Below are positions 1 to 13,500 of a stretch of 64,000 bases of DNA, one piece after another. This DNA comes from Gymnothorax reevesii (lineage: Eukaryota; Chordata; Actinopteri; Anguilliformes; Muraenidae), in contig CM056583.1 of assembly GCA_029721435.1 (NCBI GenBank), positions 48,885,120 through 48,949,119 of the forward strand. Direction: 5' to 3'. The number at the start of each line of letters is the position of its first letter. The first letter of the stretch is position 1. Made by a program: the position numbers and the translations under genes. The notes beneath the pieces were generated by a model, which was not told the DNA's origin, did not search any database, and saw nothing but the letters and a program-made list of their open reading frames with translations.

Positions 1-626
1 TCATTTGGCAGCGATGGTGCAGGATGTTTAGCTTCCTCTCCAGCAAACTGACATTAATTAGGCCCTTGGACGTGGCTTTCTTTCTGCACATTCTGGAACT
101 TTCCAGGACCCCCCTGGAGTCTCTGCTGCCTGCCTGCCCAAGGTTTGAAAGCATCTAGGTGAACTTGAGGGATGCCAATCTGAACCTGGGGAACCGTGCA
201 TTCCAAAAGGGAGCACATGGTATTCATCCCAACCTCAGTTCTCCCCACAGCGATCATCATTTTCTGCTTTGCCATGTACTCGCGAGGTTTAATGGATTAT
301 GTGGTGTCCTTGTGACCCTCAGCAGTGAGCAGCAGGGAGATATCTCCATTATTTTGATTTGCTGTTTGATAACACAGGTGCCAAATCCGGATTTCCATCT
401 CTTGAGGGCTTAAAAATGCCACTTTCTGGAAGAGGAGTAGACTTTCTCCTGAGGGAGTAAGGGATGGGAAGGGGATTGGAAATGCCCCATACTGACTGGA
501 TTATTCCTGATGTCCAACTACAGATGATGCCCTGTGGAGATGTGAATGTGGTTTTTAAACCAGTACTGTAAATATGGCTCTTGAACATGTTAAATCTGAT
601 TATGAAAGTGCAAAACTATAATATGA

Positions 627-628
<2 letters not shown>
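1..628. other. Single-copy intergenic DNA, no gene seen
   Basis: No repeat family or convincing coding sequence is visible. The short open frames on both strands lack any recognisable domain. The first 130 bases mix AT-rich homeodomain-like sequence (ACATTAATTAGG) with GC-rich sequence and could be a conserved non-coding block, but nothing here proves it. Confidence 0.4.

Positions 629-662
<34 letters not shown>
629..662. repeat. (TTA)n microsatellite
   Basis: About eleven uninterrupted TTA units are seen directly. The tract is pure and therefore likely polymorphic in length. Confidence 0.95.
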
Positions 663-664
<2 letters not shown>

Positions 665-789
665 TTGTTCAATTGAAATTATTTCATTTTGTAGTGTAGT
701 TTTCAGTCAAATAACATTCCTACCATTAAGACAAATTCATTATTTTATAGTACCAGCTACAAACTTCCACTTTCTTCTCTTCTGAACCA

Positions 790-869
790 CACATATGTAC
801 GCGCATATACACATAGCACAAATACAACCACATGCACTCACATACTGGCACACACATATACACAGGCAA

Positions 870-903
<34 letters not shown>

Positions 904-1017
904 GCTCAAATTGGCGCACACATGCACCCGCTCGCGCACGCTCACATACACACACATACATGCACGCACCCATACTCACGCAAATACACACATGCGCACA
1001 CACACACACAGCATGGG
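790..1017. repeat. CA-rich compound microsatellite
   Basis: A 230-bp alternating purine-pyrimidine region with a pure (CA)n core at about 875-903 and imperfect CA/CG/TA steps on either side. Open frames on both strands here consist almost entirely of His-Thr or Cys-Val repeats and are artefacts of the repeat. Alternating CA/CG sequence can adopt Z-DNA. Confidence 0.95.
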
Positions 1018-4000
1018 GATAAGCACAAGGTCGGACCGATAATTGTGGATCAGACTGTGCAGCTTAATTGAACCTTTTATAGATTGTTAGCTCAGACTCA
1101 TCCAATATTTCTGTATTAATATAGTTTTGTGATACTTTATTTAAGCATGACATGATTATATGTTAATACCCTTTTGATTAGCGATAAACACGAGAGCTGC
1201 TTCTGACAAGCCTAAGAACTAATTCATTACCCTCCCTCCTCCCTTTCTCTATCTCTGTATTAAATAGCTTCATATAATATTGTACTCCGCTCATATTAAT
1301 TTGGGGGTTATCTCCCAGCCTGTACAATGCACAGCAATGTGTCCACTAATCTTTTTGTCACTCATCCTTTTAATTTAATTACAATTTGCTAAATTAAATT
1401 ATTAGATTTAAAGAATAGGCTTTTCTAGTCGATGACTGGGCCTCTCCGGGTTGATCTCTCGGGAATTTTACTCAGAGTTAGGGGAACATTTTGCTTATGA
1501 TGTGCTTTATTGACTAAAATGGTATAATGGTATAGGGTTTTAAAAGACGTGCAAAATTAATTTTAATCATTGTGGAAATGCAATAAAAATTCACATAATG
1601 TTTTACATGCAGGCATGTTCAGTTTTTATGAAAGACATTAAAATGAGCCTAACGCAAAACAGTGTTTCGCTACATGAGTATCCCATGAAAAGGAATCTTT
1701 CAGTGGGATTTGTGAGGAGAGATCAGTTGATTTGATTCATATTTCATCTCAATTAAATTGACTGCGATAGGTTTGAACATGCATAAAAGGATTTTTTTTC
1801 ACATCTGGCAGAGAACAGATAATTGACAGATTTTAAACGTATAAAATCAACATTTGTACTTTATGTTGACATAGTAAAGTACTTTTGTAAAATTTGGAGT
1901 CGAAGGTCACTCTCCGCAGTGTAAGAATAGACTTAAGAATAAGTTTTTCAGTGTAATTATTTTCTATGGAGCAGATCATTTAATTGGCTCTCATATGCTA
2001 ATTCAAAAGGGCAAAATTGGAAGAAAAGACCAGTTCGATTTCAGCTTGCCCGCAAAGGCGATTAATGACCTTTATTCATAAACTTGGCTGCAAATGCATA
2101 ATTTTGCAAAAGATAAATACACAGTATGTAGCCTCATCTATCAGTTTCAATCAATGAATCAATTCATTTTCATGAATCATTGACATCAGTGTATGATATC
2201 GCTGCTTAAACTGTCCACTGAGCTCCATTAATGCGAATATTTTTTATTTATTTACTTATTTTTGTGGAAACACAATTTAGATGAATATTCTTACAAACCA
2301 GAATTGTCGGGAAAAAATTAATAGTGTATTTCCTGTGCCAGAGCTCAGGTTGCTGAACGGAAAGTGCATTGAGTTGGGCTAAAATACTTGCCACTGTGTG
2401 AACAGGGATCGTTAATGGCAAGTCCCTCAGTATGTTATCTGAGAAGACAGGTACCTCTTAACACCTTTGGGATTGTCACTCACATTTAGGCATTCACACT
2501 CCAGTGTAACTATGCATGTCCCTGGAGACCGAGACTTAATGACCTATTTGCAGAATGCCTTCCCAAATTAGATTTCAGCGTTAATTTCTTCATTTAAGTG
2601 CCGCAAGACTTTTCACTCAGGAGCTGCTATCGCTCCATTATCGTTATAATGTTTGTACTGTAACAATTAATAGGCAATCTATTAATTACAAGAGACTGAA
2701 GTGATTAGTGACCTAATGGACAGCATTGGTGGAGCGAGGAAAGCTGATCCCATCTGATTTGAGGGCAAGCTCAAGAGGAGGTCTGATTGGCAGCAGATTT
2801 GGCTTTACCGTTACTACACACAGTAATGCTTGCATGCATGGACACAGACATGCAAGCGAACACTCCTCCTCACTCTGCATTGTGTTAGAAGACAGAGGCC
2901 AAACCCAAGGAAAAAGGTTGTTTCAAAATGTTTGCAAGGGTGACACCAGAAAAACCCAACAATATTTATGTTATTACTTCACTGAAATTGCTATGGAATT
3001 GCCATACAAACTGTTTGGTTTTAATTAAGTCTGTGTTTTTTTCAAAGCTGTAGCATCGTGCTCCTTGTTGTTTTTATGCAATAACCTGGATTACCCTTGA
3101 CGCACTGAGTCAATAAACAACATCAAAGAATTTACATGAGATTATTTTGGTCACATTACTTCACAGAAATATGTGCTTCCAGATGGATTTGATTAAATTC
3201 GGTGCACTAGAAATGTTTTTCTGCTTCCAGTTAATGAAACTCAAATACAGCATTCAAACATATGGGGTTTTCTCATGAAAATTATCGCTATTTATAGATT
3301 CGCTGCAGATCATAGATATTTTTCCGTTTCACCTTTGCCATGAAGGAATGGTAACATTTTTCATTCAATAAAAGACACTGCCATGGGGCTTGACATGTCT
3401 GCTGTGGTTGAAATATCTACATAAAATGAAGACAATACTCAAAACTAACCTGTTATCATATTTGATAAATGTTTTCTCACCAATCAGAACTCCTTGGCCC
3501 TTGATATTTATGTTAAAGCTATCTATTAAATATTACTAATACTAAATGTTTGCCTTGCCTTAGACTTTAGTTTTTCACTTAAGTTTTTCCTTAAGTAGAA
3601 AAGCATTTTTTCATATTGTAGGACATTTTCAGATACGTATTCCATATCAAGTGGTTGCAATGCTTCACTGAAACTACATCACACTTATATTGAGAGAAGT
3701 ACTCAAACATTTGACGACATATTTTTGTAGCCAAGACATTACATCAAAAAGAAAATATCCAGATCTTGTAAATAATTTTATACTCATTTCCCTGCAATTC
3801 AGAGGGACAGTTGGAAACCTTGGGACCCCCTCCAGAGTTTAAAATAGGTTTGAAGTTCCACAGATTTGAATATAGCAGCTGCATTTGATGGACCCATATA
3901 TAGGTTTTATGTGGTTAACCACAAGATTAAATTACTCATCAAAAGTAGGACAATGTGAGATAAATACATGAAATATATTATGTATTTCCCAACATTAGCT

Positions 4001-4340
4001 TGAGTGCTTAGTTTTCTTATCAAGGACAAACCAGTGACGCGTGTCAATTAAAATACAGCCAGGCTTTACTGATAAACTGTATTTCAGGGTGACAGGAAAA
4101 ATTCCCTTACTCAAAGAAATTCTGGAAATCTCATTGTACGAGATACAGAATTCTCAAAATCTTCAAATAGTGGCTTATAAGATATCATTTCTGCAAGAGA
4201 GCAGTTGCCTGCTTTATCTGTGCTGCGCGTCGTCTTCCTGCTGATTCAATACTTCTGATTTCATCTTCAGTCAGACCTCCTGTACTCCTGATTCGGTGCT
4301 TGTGCTCTCTCCCCCCGTCAGCTCCAGTGTTTACTGTCAC
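1018..4340. other. AT-rich single-copy desert with candidate regulatory blocks
   Basis: No transposon, RNA gene or credible coding exon is visible in these 3.3 kb. Two stretches stand out as complex, homeodomain-site-rich sequence: about 1960-2120 (repeated TTAATTGG, ATTAATGA and TTTATTCATAA-type motifs) and about 2500-2720 (TTAATGACC, CAATTAATAGG, TATTAATTAC). Such texture is typical of conserved non-coding elements in vertebrate gene deserts. That reading is inference; only alignment to other fish would show constraint. Confidence 0.35.
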
Positions 4341-4397
4341 ACACATACATGTACACGCTAGAACATGCAAGAACATGGACAGACGCGTGCGCACACC

Positions 4398-4399
<2 letters not shown>

Positions 4400-4428
<29 letters not shown>
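4400..4428. repeat. (CA)n microsatellite
   Basis: A pure CA tract followed by ACGCACATGCAC-type imperfect units up to about 4455. Open frames across it are repeat artefacts. Confidence 0.95.
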
Positions 4429-4433
<5 letters not shown>

Positions 4434-4599
4434 TGCACACGCACATGCACACGCTCAGACTGAGTGCTGCTTCTATTGAGATAAGTCCCAGGATTGGGGA
4501 AATGATACTACAGAGGTTCCCTCCCCTGCACTGCCGCTGTCTCCAGGTATTTTAATATGTGGCAATATTTCAGGCTTTGATACACAGATGGTTCACCTG

Positions 4600-5160
4600 T
4601 CTGCACCTGGCTTCCGTTGGGATTCGGAGCTGTGACCCTCCGGAATGCACGCGGGAAACATGTCAGCACTCTTTCACCAAGCCCCGCGTCTCATGAATAA
4701 TAATACGGCCAGGTACAGCGTGACAGCCAGGCTGCGCCGACTTGAAGGCGATGCTAATTTGGGGAGATATACCTTCCTCAGATACGTCTTTCTCGCAACA
4801 TCAAGGCTTGACGGAAAGCTGGCAGCGGCGCTTGGAAGTTGTCCAGGCTGCCTGGCGAAGGCACAGCCCCCCGAGTTTCTTTGATGAAGCCACTCACCTT
4901 TATAGCTTTAACTGCCGTCCGCGGCTCGGGGACGAGGGGAGGGGACCCATTAATAATTCCGCCAGTCTGCTTGGAGAACTGCTGTCTGTCGCCGAGTCAA
5001 AACGGCGTGTCGCGCTGATGAGAGAAGTTTTACGGGTTCATTGTCGGCATCGCTCAAGTCAAAGGGCTGTCTTTGTGATGGAGAGAAACGAGGAGACCCT
5101 CGTATATTACACTGTGGGGTTGTGTTCCGGTAATGAGACTTCAAGCTCTTCTTAAAATTC
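4600..5160. other. Moderately GC-rich single-copy block, no supported gene
   Basis: This block is richer in GC and CpG than its surroundings. It contains a 137-codon plus-strand open frame (4742-5155) overlapping other frames on both strands. I recognise no domain, splice pattern or codon bias in it. It could be an unmethylated regulatory block or an unrecognised exon; the open frame is more likely chance in GC-richer DNA. Confidence 0.25.
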
Positions 5161-7640
5161 AAACTTTTTCGTAGTGAAGCTACTGCAATCAGGAAATCGA
5201 ATAGGGAAAAATAATTTCTCTGCAGATATTAGCAATATCTCCTAGTCAACAGCATAAAGAACTAGAGAAGTGAACACTAATGAAGAGCAGAGAGGCTCTT
5301 TGCTGTTCATTTTCAATGTTCTCATTTCATAATGAAAATTAGTGACTTGATGCAGAAAGGTTTTTTTAAAAATTGTAGTCGTCTAGAAAATCACTGCATT
5401 AGCCACAATGGTGCTATTTGGTCTGCTTTTTTTTTTTTTTTTGCTGTGCTTCAGTTAGAACAAGAGCACAAATATCCAGTGCTGATAGGGTCGATAATGT
5501 ATCCACGACACGCAGGTCTCGTTCTTTTTTGAGGAATGAGGCTGTTGCATTCTGATTTGTATATTAAAAATACGTTGAATATTTATTCATAGAGAGGACC
5601 GCATTAAAAAAGGTGCATTGCCACAGTAAAGGATTAGTGAGTGACTATAAACCAAGCATATATATGGTGAAATAAAAAAAATTCCTGTCGTCTTTGAACA
5701 TAATGCACCACTGTTTACATTTATCTAAATGCGGGAGAAAAGCAACACATTCATTGTCAAGGACATGAACTCCGAACGTAAGGTGTTTCTTAACTGCTAA
5801 CAAGCATATTACAGTCTTCCTGTTGCTGCAAGTAAACACTGCTGTAAGTTTGGCACGTAAGAAATTAAATTCAACTGCAAGTACAGGTGGAAGTGTGAAA
5901 AAGTCTTCATACAATTCCACCATTTAAGCCAATTAAAATAAAGCTTTGTCTCAGCAATGTTTTCTTTCTTCAGGTAACTGCAACTTAAAGAGTGCAGTGT
6001 TATCACATTAAGGGTCACAACATGGCCGCTTTGTCAGGAACTGTAAAGCACAGCACAAGCAATTTCTTCTGAGAAGGTGCAGCGTATGGTGAAACAAACA
6101 AAGAATTAGAAGCCTTAACACAGAAAAGTGTAAATGGGATCACTTTGCACTAGAAAGCTAGTATAAATCATACACAAAACAAACAAACAAACCTTTTTCT
6201 CGAGCTACGTCCTGTGCCTGCTTCCCTCTTGATCAACATTAATTTTAAAGACTTCCGAAATGACCACCGAATGCTATTCGAACGAGCCGCAGAGAGGAAA
6301 CATGGCAGCGTTCCATGAAGACAAATTATTGGGGCTGAAATGGATGCAGCAATAGGGCAAGCGGACAAAGTATTATGATAATGATATTTCTTTTTTCGAA
6401 AGATCAATATACCCATTGAATTCACCATGCTGCATTGCACTGTTTCTCATATGCTCGATTCGCAGAGTGAGAGATGGCTCGAAAATGCGATTACCCCAGC
6501 CCTGACCAACGGCCCTGTCATGAGAGGAAGTATTGAACCCAGACAAATGACTGGTTAATAGAGCAGACGGGTTTCATTGGCTGTATTAGCATGGGCCCTT
6601 CTGGAGCCATTACCGACTTGACTCTGTGTTATTCTGCCTCGCTGTCCCAGTTAAAAAATGACATGGCTCTGTTCCTGGGAGGACAGATTCGACAAACCAG
6701 CGAAATGGTTCACATTCACAAATACGTTCACGGGCGGCAGCCAAATACAGTAAATCTGTTGACGGGTAACAAAATGGAGGATAGTGGTTTGTAGAACAAA
6801 ATGGAATGTCCTTGAGCACAGTGCTCAGTCACGGGACATAGAGAGCTGTACGGGTTAAACTGGCTCATGTATTACAGTGTTTTGTGATTTCTTAGTTCTG
6901 TGGGCTCTGTCAATAACACTGATACCTCGAACAGGTTGATTCTTTCGGTGAGCGGAAGGGAGGACTTCTCACGGCTCATTTACCTAATAAGCGAGTGAAA
7001 GTAAATGACTCGAGTTCTTGGAAGCTAATCGAAAGAAGCTATTTGAATATGGCCTGTCTCCAAAAATGGAAATTTGTCATTCCGCTAGTTAGACACAGAT
7101 GAAGTTCCACCGACTTATAGCTTCTGAATTGGTTTGTAACTCTTTGCTGCAGCCGTAACTATGCCATTGTGGAATAATAAGTTATAAACTACAACAATAT
7201 TATTGTCTATGAAAGTGTTCTGGCATTTTTGTGCGAGTCCTGGGGTATTTTATGCAAACAGAGCTCATGCATACAGTGCCTGATTACCCTGTGATGTTTT
7301 TCATCAAATATATTTCCTAAAGTCGGCTTGCCTCTTTTCTTTTAATCAAGGGTCACTTTGTTGTGATGCAGAATTGATGTAAACTTGGACCCATTTGACT
7401 TACGTATTTCCCCCCAAAGGGCACTTAGCAGTTTTGATTGAAGACTTGAGCAATGCACAGGCATCTGTGCTTGGATTATATTCTCTGTCCTCAGGCAATT
7501 TGCAGGACAACTGAATTCGTACCGAAATGGCCCTTTAATATGCTGACATAACACAACTGGCTCGTAGGTATAAGTGAATAACACTGTGATGGAGAGGGAC
7601 TGGACTTGAAAACGAGGCTTTTTTAAATAGTCGTTCAATT
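5161..7640. other. Single-copy intergenic DNA, no gene seen
   Basis: There is a homopolymer T run at about 5428-5442 and otherwise unique sequence. The portion around 6300-6600 (ACAAATTATTGGGGC, ATTACCCCAGCC and GCTGTATTAGCATGG segments) has the look of a conserved non-coding block. No coding potential beyond short unrelated frames is visible on either strand. Confidence 0.35.
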
Positions 7641-8060
7641 AGAATTCCAGAAGTTCACTGAGAGTAGGAAGCGATTACGGCAAAATGCTTCAGCTAGCAT
7701 TTGTAATTAACCTCTCAACTATTTGTTCTGTTTAAATATAGGGGTGCACACAAAAATGCGACGAACCCAGTCTCTGCCTATGGATGTTTGTAAATGAGTC
7801 ATGCTAATTACATTTTTGGCAGGATGCGATTGTTGCCCTTCAAGTCTGTTTGATGCCCACTAAGTGTGTTATTGGCAGGCTCTGTATGAGTGTCATGCGG
7901 TGGAAAGCGCTAAATTGCCCGTCCCACGCTGACCCTCTCATTTTACAAAGAGCCCACAGCGCCTGTTGATAGGTCAGAGGTCATTACTGTCTGTGGTTCT
8001 GGCATTAGACGAAGAGTAAAAACATATACTTGGACTCCATTTTCTAAAAAGCACATTCTG
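7641..8060. promoter_or_regulatory. Candidate enhancer-like block with a DR1 site
   Basis: Complex single-copy sequence containing a perfect direct repeat of AGGTCA spaced by one base (7971-7983). This is the DR1 arrangement bound by RXR/PPAR, HNF4 and COUP-TF type nuclear receptors. Homeodomain-like TAATTAACC and TAATTAC motifs lie upstream. The motif is seen directly; regulatory function is inferred. Confidence 0.3.
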
Positions 8061-9267
8061 CCTGATCTGTGTTGAAGCTGGCATCAAAACAAAATCGAGA
8101 ATATGCAGTTGAGATAATGAAATTATTATTTTTTTTTTATCTTGAGTTTTATGTCAGCACAAGACTATTCTGTCATCTCCACTGGGTTTCTCTTTCAACA
8201 GGATGAGAACCTGATCCAAAGAGCTGTTAAAATTCACCTTAGCCCATGTTAAATATTTATCCAGAGTAAATGAAGGCCCATTCAGGTCCATTTTCTCTGA
8301 TTATCTTTTTTTATTGCTACAAGGAGGATATCTATGAGGTGCACTTTAGGGTGGCTGAGGATCTGCGGGGCTTTGGATTTGAGAGGTGAGAGGGTTATTA
8401 CCAATAGGTCATTACTGCAGGGGAAACACTATCAGCAGAGGATGGCAAATCCTTGTCAGTTGGTATGCAGGTGTGCATTCCAGCATTACTGAGCTCACAA
8501 CAGGAGACTTCAATCAAAGGTGATAAAAGAGCTTAATAGCACCTCTGGACCCAGTGAATGGATGCACTCGATGTACGGGCTCATTGCGCCCTCCCCTGTG
8601 ATGCCTTGCCATGGGCATGGAAGGTCAGGGGCAGCTATTCCTCTTACTGCACCCCATATCAGACCAATGGAAGGAAAATTAAACCAAGAAAATTGTCTTT
8701 GAGGTAACAAATAAGTGACTAGAGTGTTCGTAAGTGAACATTCTAATGGTGATGTAACGATCACCACTGGATATTGAAACCAGTGCAGTTCCAGGATACT
8801 GTCTCAAAAAGGCATTTCAAAGTACCTGCTCTACAAAGGATTCAAGCCCTGTCCACCCGTTCATTGGTATTTGGGAAAACATGGCTTTCTCTCTTTTTGC
8901 CTCTGTTCCACATACAAATGGCATTTTACATCTCTAAAACAGATTTTTGAAAATAAAAAACAAATTCTGAAGTTCTAAAGTGAAGATTTATGTGGATATT
9001 TAAAATAGAGCATTTTGGAAAAGATGACGCGACAACCCAATTTGCCCAAGCCTAGTGTTGCTCAGTGTAATGCTCTTCACTGGCATTAGACTTTGTTAAT
9101 GTAAATGTTTATGTGTTCTTGTGTCTATGGAGATATTGCTTCTCCACGTGGGCAGAATTTATTTATTTATTTTTTATCAGAGGGAGAAAATATCTGTTCA
9201 GAAAAAAATCAATATTGGTGTGAACAATGGCTAAGGTATCATTTTTCTGTGTCTGTATGTCTATGCG
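8061..9267. other. Single-copy intergenic DNA, no gene seen
   Basis: A T-rich run occurs near 8128-8139. The remainder is unique sequence without recognisable repeats or exons. Short overlapping frames on both strands at 8510-8767 carry no domain I know. Confidence 0.35.
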
Positions 9268-9295
9268 AGTGTGTGTGTGTGTGTGTGTGTGTGTT
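9268..9295. repeat. (GT)n microsatellite
   Basis: About fourteen GT units, seen directly, ending in TTTCAG. Confidence 0.95.
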
Positions 9296-9535
9296 TCAGT
9301 TAGTGGGGGATCTGTACCATTGGCTGCAGAGGTGACAGGGAGATGGTGTACAGCTGTGCCCTTGATATGCATGTCAACTATCATTTAACAGTGTGACGAT
9401 GATGCCCCTGCTACATGGCCAATGAGGGGGGTTCAGGGGAGTTACTCCTCCAGTAACGGACTTCTATGTGATCTGAGGTGCCCAGCTCAAATGGGGGAAG
9501 CTGGAACGCAGAGGCTTCTGGGAATTGGTGTTCAA

Positions 9536-9562
9536 AGAGGGGGGGAGGGAGGGAGGGAGGGG
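9536..9562 (+). repeat. (GGGA)n purine tract, possible G-quadruplex
   Basis: A G7 run is followed by repeated AGGG units. At least four closely spaced runs of three or more G on the plus strand satisfy the simple quadruplex rule. Confidence 0.85.
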
Positions 9563-10255
9563 CAGTCAGATCAGCCGTAGTCCCTCAGGTCTCCGCATGC
9601 TCCATATGCCTGGCGTGAGCGCATCCGGCCACCGAGGCCTCCCGGTCCCACAACACGGAAAAGCTTTATCCGTCCGTCACTCTTATATAACTGGCCTGGA
9701 ATCATGCTGGCCCACTCCCAGCTAATGTGTGCTGGGATTTCATTCGTAAAATTCTGCCGCTCCCAATGGCGTTGCATAGCTGTGAGCTATTAGCCCCCAA
9801 CAACTAAATAATAAAATAAAACTGCAAGTGCTGTTAGACAGATATATTTTGAAGAAAAACAGGCAGAGTATGATGCGTGCTATTACAGAGCGCTGAAGGT
9901 GCAGCACAAGGACAGTACTGTGTGACATTGCAAACAGAGGAATGAGGGCTGTGACAGGGGTGAGTGCGTGTGGTAGGGCCGGGGGAATTGAGTGGGCTCC
10001 GTGCCATCAGGAGAGGACAGTGGGCATTAGTGGGAACATCAGTGCCTGACAAATATGCTCTGGCTGCAGTGGGACTGGCCGGTGAGAACGGCAGCTGGGC
10101 TCTCCTTGGTTTGGCCTCTGCATGCCGGTGTAGCCACAGCTGACCGTGAGCCCCTCCGAGGAGGCCCTATCTGTCCACACGCCTGTGCGCTTGTGAAATC
10201 TGCGCCTGTGTTCTGATGTTTACGCCCGCCAAACGTGTGGGGAATGTGCGTGCCT

Positions 10256-10407
10256 GCTTCTGAGGGGGAGGGGTGCTGGAGTGTATGCATCTGTGCTTGC
10301 GTGTGTGCGTGTGTGTATGTTTCTCAAGCACACACAATGCAGACTGTGAGGTTTTTCTGTGTGTGTGCGTGTGTGTATTTCTGTGTGACAGTACAGACAG
10401 TGAGCTT

Positions 10408-10446
<39 letters not shown>

Positions 10447-10545
10447 CTGTGTGACAATACAGAAAGTGAGGTTTGTCTGTGTTTACCTTATGCATGTGTG
10501 TGTGGCTGAGTATGTCTTCATGCATACATAACATAATTTGCTTGT
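10256..10545. repeat. GT-rich minisatellite with embedded (GT)n
   Basis: A GT-rich region with a pure (GT)n core at 10410-10444. Around it, a unit of roughly 60-65 bp occurs about three times (near 10317, 10377 and 10441). Its recognisable core is TTTCTGTGTGACARTACAGA followed by AGTGAG. The copies are diverged, so this is a microsatellite embedded in an old minisatellite. Cys/Val-rich frames across it are artefacts. Confidence 0.8.
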
Positions 10546-10565
10546 CAATTTGTATGTTGGGATTG

Positions 10566-10582
10566 GGTGGGGGGGGGGGGGT
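10566..10582 (+). repeat. Poly-G run
   Basis: An almost pure run of G (GGGTGGG followed by G13 or so) is seen directly. Assembly errors are common in such runs. Confidence 0.85.
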
Positions 10583-13500
10583 ATTTGTGTTTCAGTTTGC
10601 ACGTGTGCGCTTGTGCAAATCAACGAAAGCACTGCCATAAATACCAGAAAAAATATCATTGTTTCAGGCAGGTTGAGATATGGATTAATTGAATTCTGTT
10701 GGGATTTTTACACTGGTAGTTTTAAACTGCAATCCTACCAAGTGTACACCTGTGTTTTCCGGAGATCCTTCACTTGTGGCTGCAAGCTTTTTGTTATTCT
10801 TGCATTTTTATGTAGTAGATATTATTGTCATTTTTTTCCCCCGTAAATATTTTGCATTTTTGAGGCCTATGCGCCCGCAGTTTGGGCTCTGACTCTTTTG
10901 CCCCAATACAACTTCATTAGTATCTTCAATTTGCTCTGGAAACTTACACAACAAGATTCTGCTGGTGAAATTTCTTTAAAGGAGGTACATGCTTCTAATT
11001 GACAAAATAATAGAAACAATCTAGATACTTTTGTTACTGTGTTTTAAATACTTCAAAGATCAAGCCATTTTTTTCAGAGGCGCTTCTCATATTTTGTGCA
11101 CCCACTGTAGGGGATAGTGTCTGAGAGTGTGTGTATGTGAGTGTGTGATAGTGTTTATAGTAATTTGGAAGCCTGTAAGAGAAACTAGGGGCTGAGCCGA
11201 AGATAAACAGGAATATTGGGTGTATCAGATGGTGCAACAGCACCAAAAAAAACCTTAATCCTAGAATAAGCCAATTGTACTCAGGAATATCTTAACTGTC
11301 ATTTCCTTCCATTTACTTCAGCCAACCACCTACGCAAGGAGATCTTTTCCGAGATAAAGAGGAGTGAAGAAAATGACGCTGTTTGCACCCTCTCAGGTTG
11401 CTATCGCAGTGGATCTTGCAGCCAAGCTTCTCATCAGTGGTAATTAAGAATCTATTAATAAATGACATGAGGCTGGGGGCAGGTTGTTTCCATTTTATCC
11501 AGGATTCTGCCACAGGCTGGATATTAATGGAAGATCTTCCTAAACACAATTACGGTGACGGACCTCGATTTTTAGTACGTAGCTAATCGACGCGGCGAGC
11601 TTCTCGCATTGAAGTGCTGCTATGGGTGCCACTCAAATCGGCAAACTCGACTGGAACACATTAGATCTATGATTAATTCTGAAACATAATAATTCCGTCA
11701 CGCATCTCACTGCCGGTGTGGAAAGTGTGAGTCGTGAGAAGAGGCTTTGTTTTGAGCTCATCAGGAGTACGTTCCCCTCGCATGTGCTGGAGCTCCATAG
11801 AACGCGGAACCTGTCCATGTTAATTAGTCTTGTTAACAAGCCTGGGTCAAATATAGAAATGCCTCAAGTTTTTTCTTTTTTTTTGTGGATTGCACTCTAC
11901 TGGAAAATATGCAGTATTCCCACAGATTTTGCAGTATTTAATTACATACTCTATAAAAAGTGTATGGATACATTTAGATTTTTACCTTGTGCTGTGAAGA
12001 CACTCATTTGCGATGTCCTGCCTGTCCATGTTGATTCTGTGTTGCAGTGTCAGCTAGTCTGTGTGTGTGGTGGCTCAAATATCAGCTTTCACATTTAGTG
12101 ATTTCTGCAGAACATCCATCTGATGGTGGATGATGTGCTGTAATATCCAAATGTAATGTCAGGTGGCATTTAAATTGGTGTTCAAGTATATGCTCAAGCG
12201 TATACCTGAAGCCAGATCTTATCTCTATAAAATAATTGTTTTTCGCATGTTATTACAGTCAATACTGAGAGTTCCTTTCCCATTTATGGCAATTGGATGA
12301 GGCTAATGATATTGAACACGGGGAAAAAAATGAATTGAAAAACTTGCTACTCACAAAGTTTATGCAGTCATTGCAGACTTGTGAGAATGCAGGCAAACAT
12401 TTATTTGCGTGTTTACTTTTGAGGCATTGCACACGGCGGTTTGTGCAAGGCTTCGGCGCATTTTGGGAGAGGAATCTACGGCACTCCTCTAGATTTACAG
12501 CGAGGCTGGGTCGCACGTTTTCTGTTATTACAGTTTAATTACAAAGCTGGGAGTTGGCTTTATGGGCAGAACAGCAGGCCCGGGACCATAAAGCACCTAT
12601 AAAAATAACCTGTGTGCTCTGATGTGAGATCGCTGTGGCCAGAGAGGAGCTCCATGCTGAAGCTTCATGGACATACAGAAGGACCCTTTATCTGTCCGTC
12701 TCACCGCTGTCGCTTCCCTTACTGCACGACGATGGGACGTTCACTCGCCGTTAACCCCTCTGCGTAGATATAGACGCCGGCGTCCATCAATTCCATAATT
12801 TTATTCCTAAATAATTCTGTAATTGAATTTCCAAATGTCTTGCTTCACTGGAATAATTTTCCAGAGTGTCTGTCACATGAATCCTGAGTTATAAAGCCTA
12901 AATAGGCTGATACACAATGGGGAAAAAAAGTGGCATTATTTGTATTAGGCGCAATGGGGTTAAGCTCCTCCCCCTAATTCGAGCTCAAATATAAATCACT
13001 GGGGTTAAAGTGCAGCGAAGGAGTTCCACTGAACCTACTGCTTTTGATTGAAGCACCTCTAGTTCATTTAAGTCTTTGATTTACTAAAGAGTCCACGAGC
13101 CTTGTTCTCGGGTTTTTATTGGCACCTGATGGAGGGGAAAAGCACAAAGAGCCAGCAGACACCGCTGCCCCCGGGGGAATTTACTTTTGACAGCCCAGGT
13201 AAAAATGACCCTGTGACAAGGCTGTGGAGAGCCCAGTCTGGCTGTACTGTCACACTTGAAAGGCCTGTCACATCAGGAAAAGACACTCAGGACATAGCAG
13301 TGCCCTGCAATTGATTCAGTATTCCTTCACATATAGGTGTAGTACCACAATGCTAAGACCTGGCTAAAATACAATTCTCTACAGCATAGACTTTTTAGAT
13401 TTTTTGAGCTACAGTGAGGTGAGAACACTGACCTAAACACTTCTGTCTCTAATCTGCGTTGTGCTGATTATGAAATTTCAATGTACTGTGTGAGTGCTAA

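Noticed and set aside
740..1071. Overlapping open frames rich in His/Thr or Cys/Val
   Set aside because: They translate the CA-rich microsatellite on both strands and have no complexity outside it. The same applies to frames at 4185-4555, 9105-9384 and 10220-10534.
4742..5155. 137-codon open frame that could be a small gene
   Set aside because: No domain, no splice context, and competing frames overlap on both strands. Chance is likely in locally GC-richer DNA.
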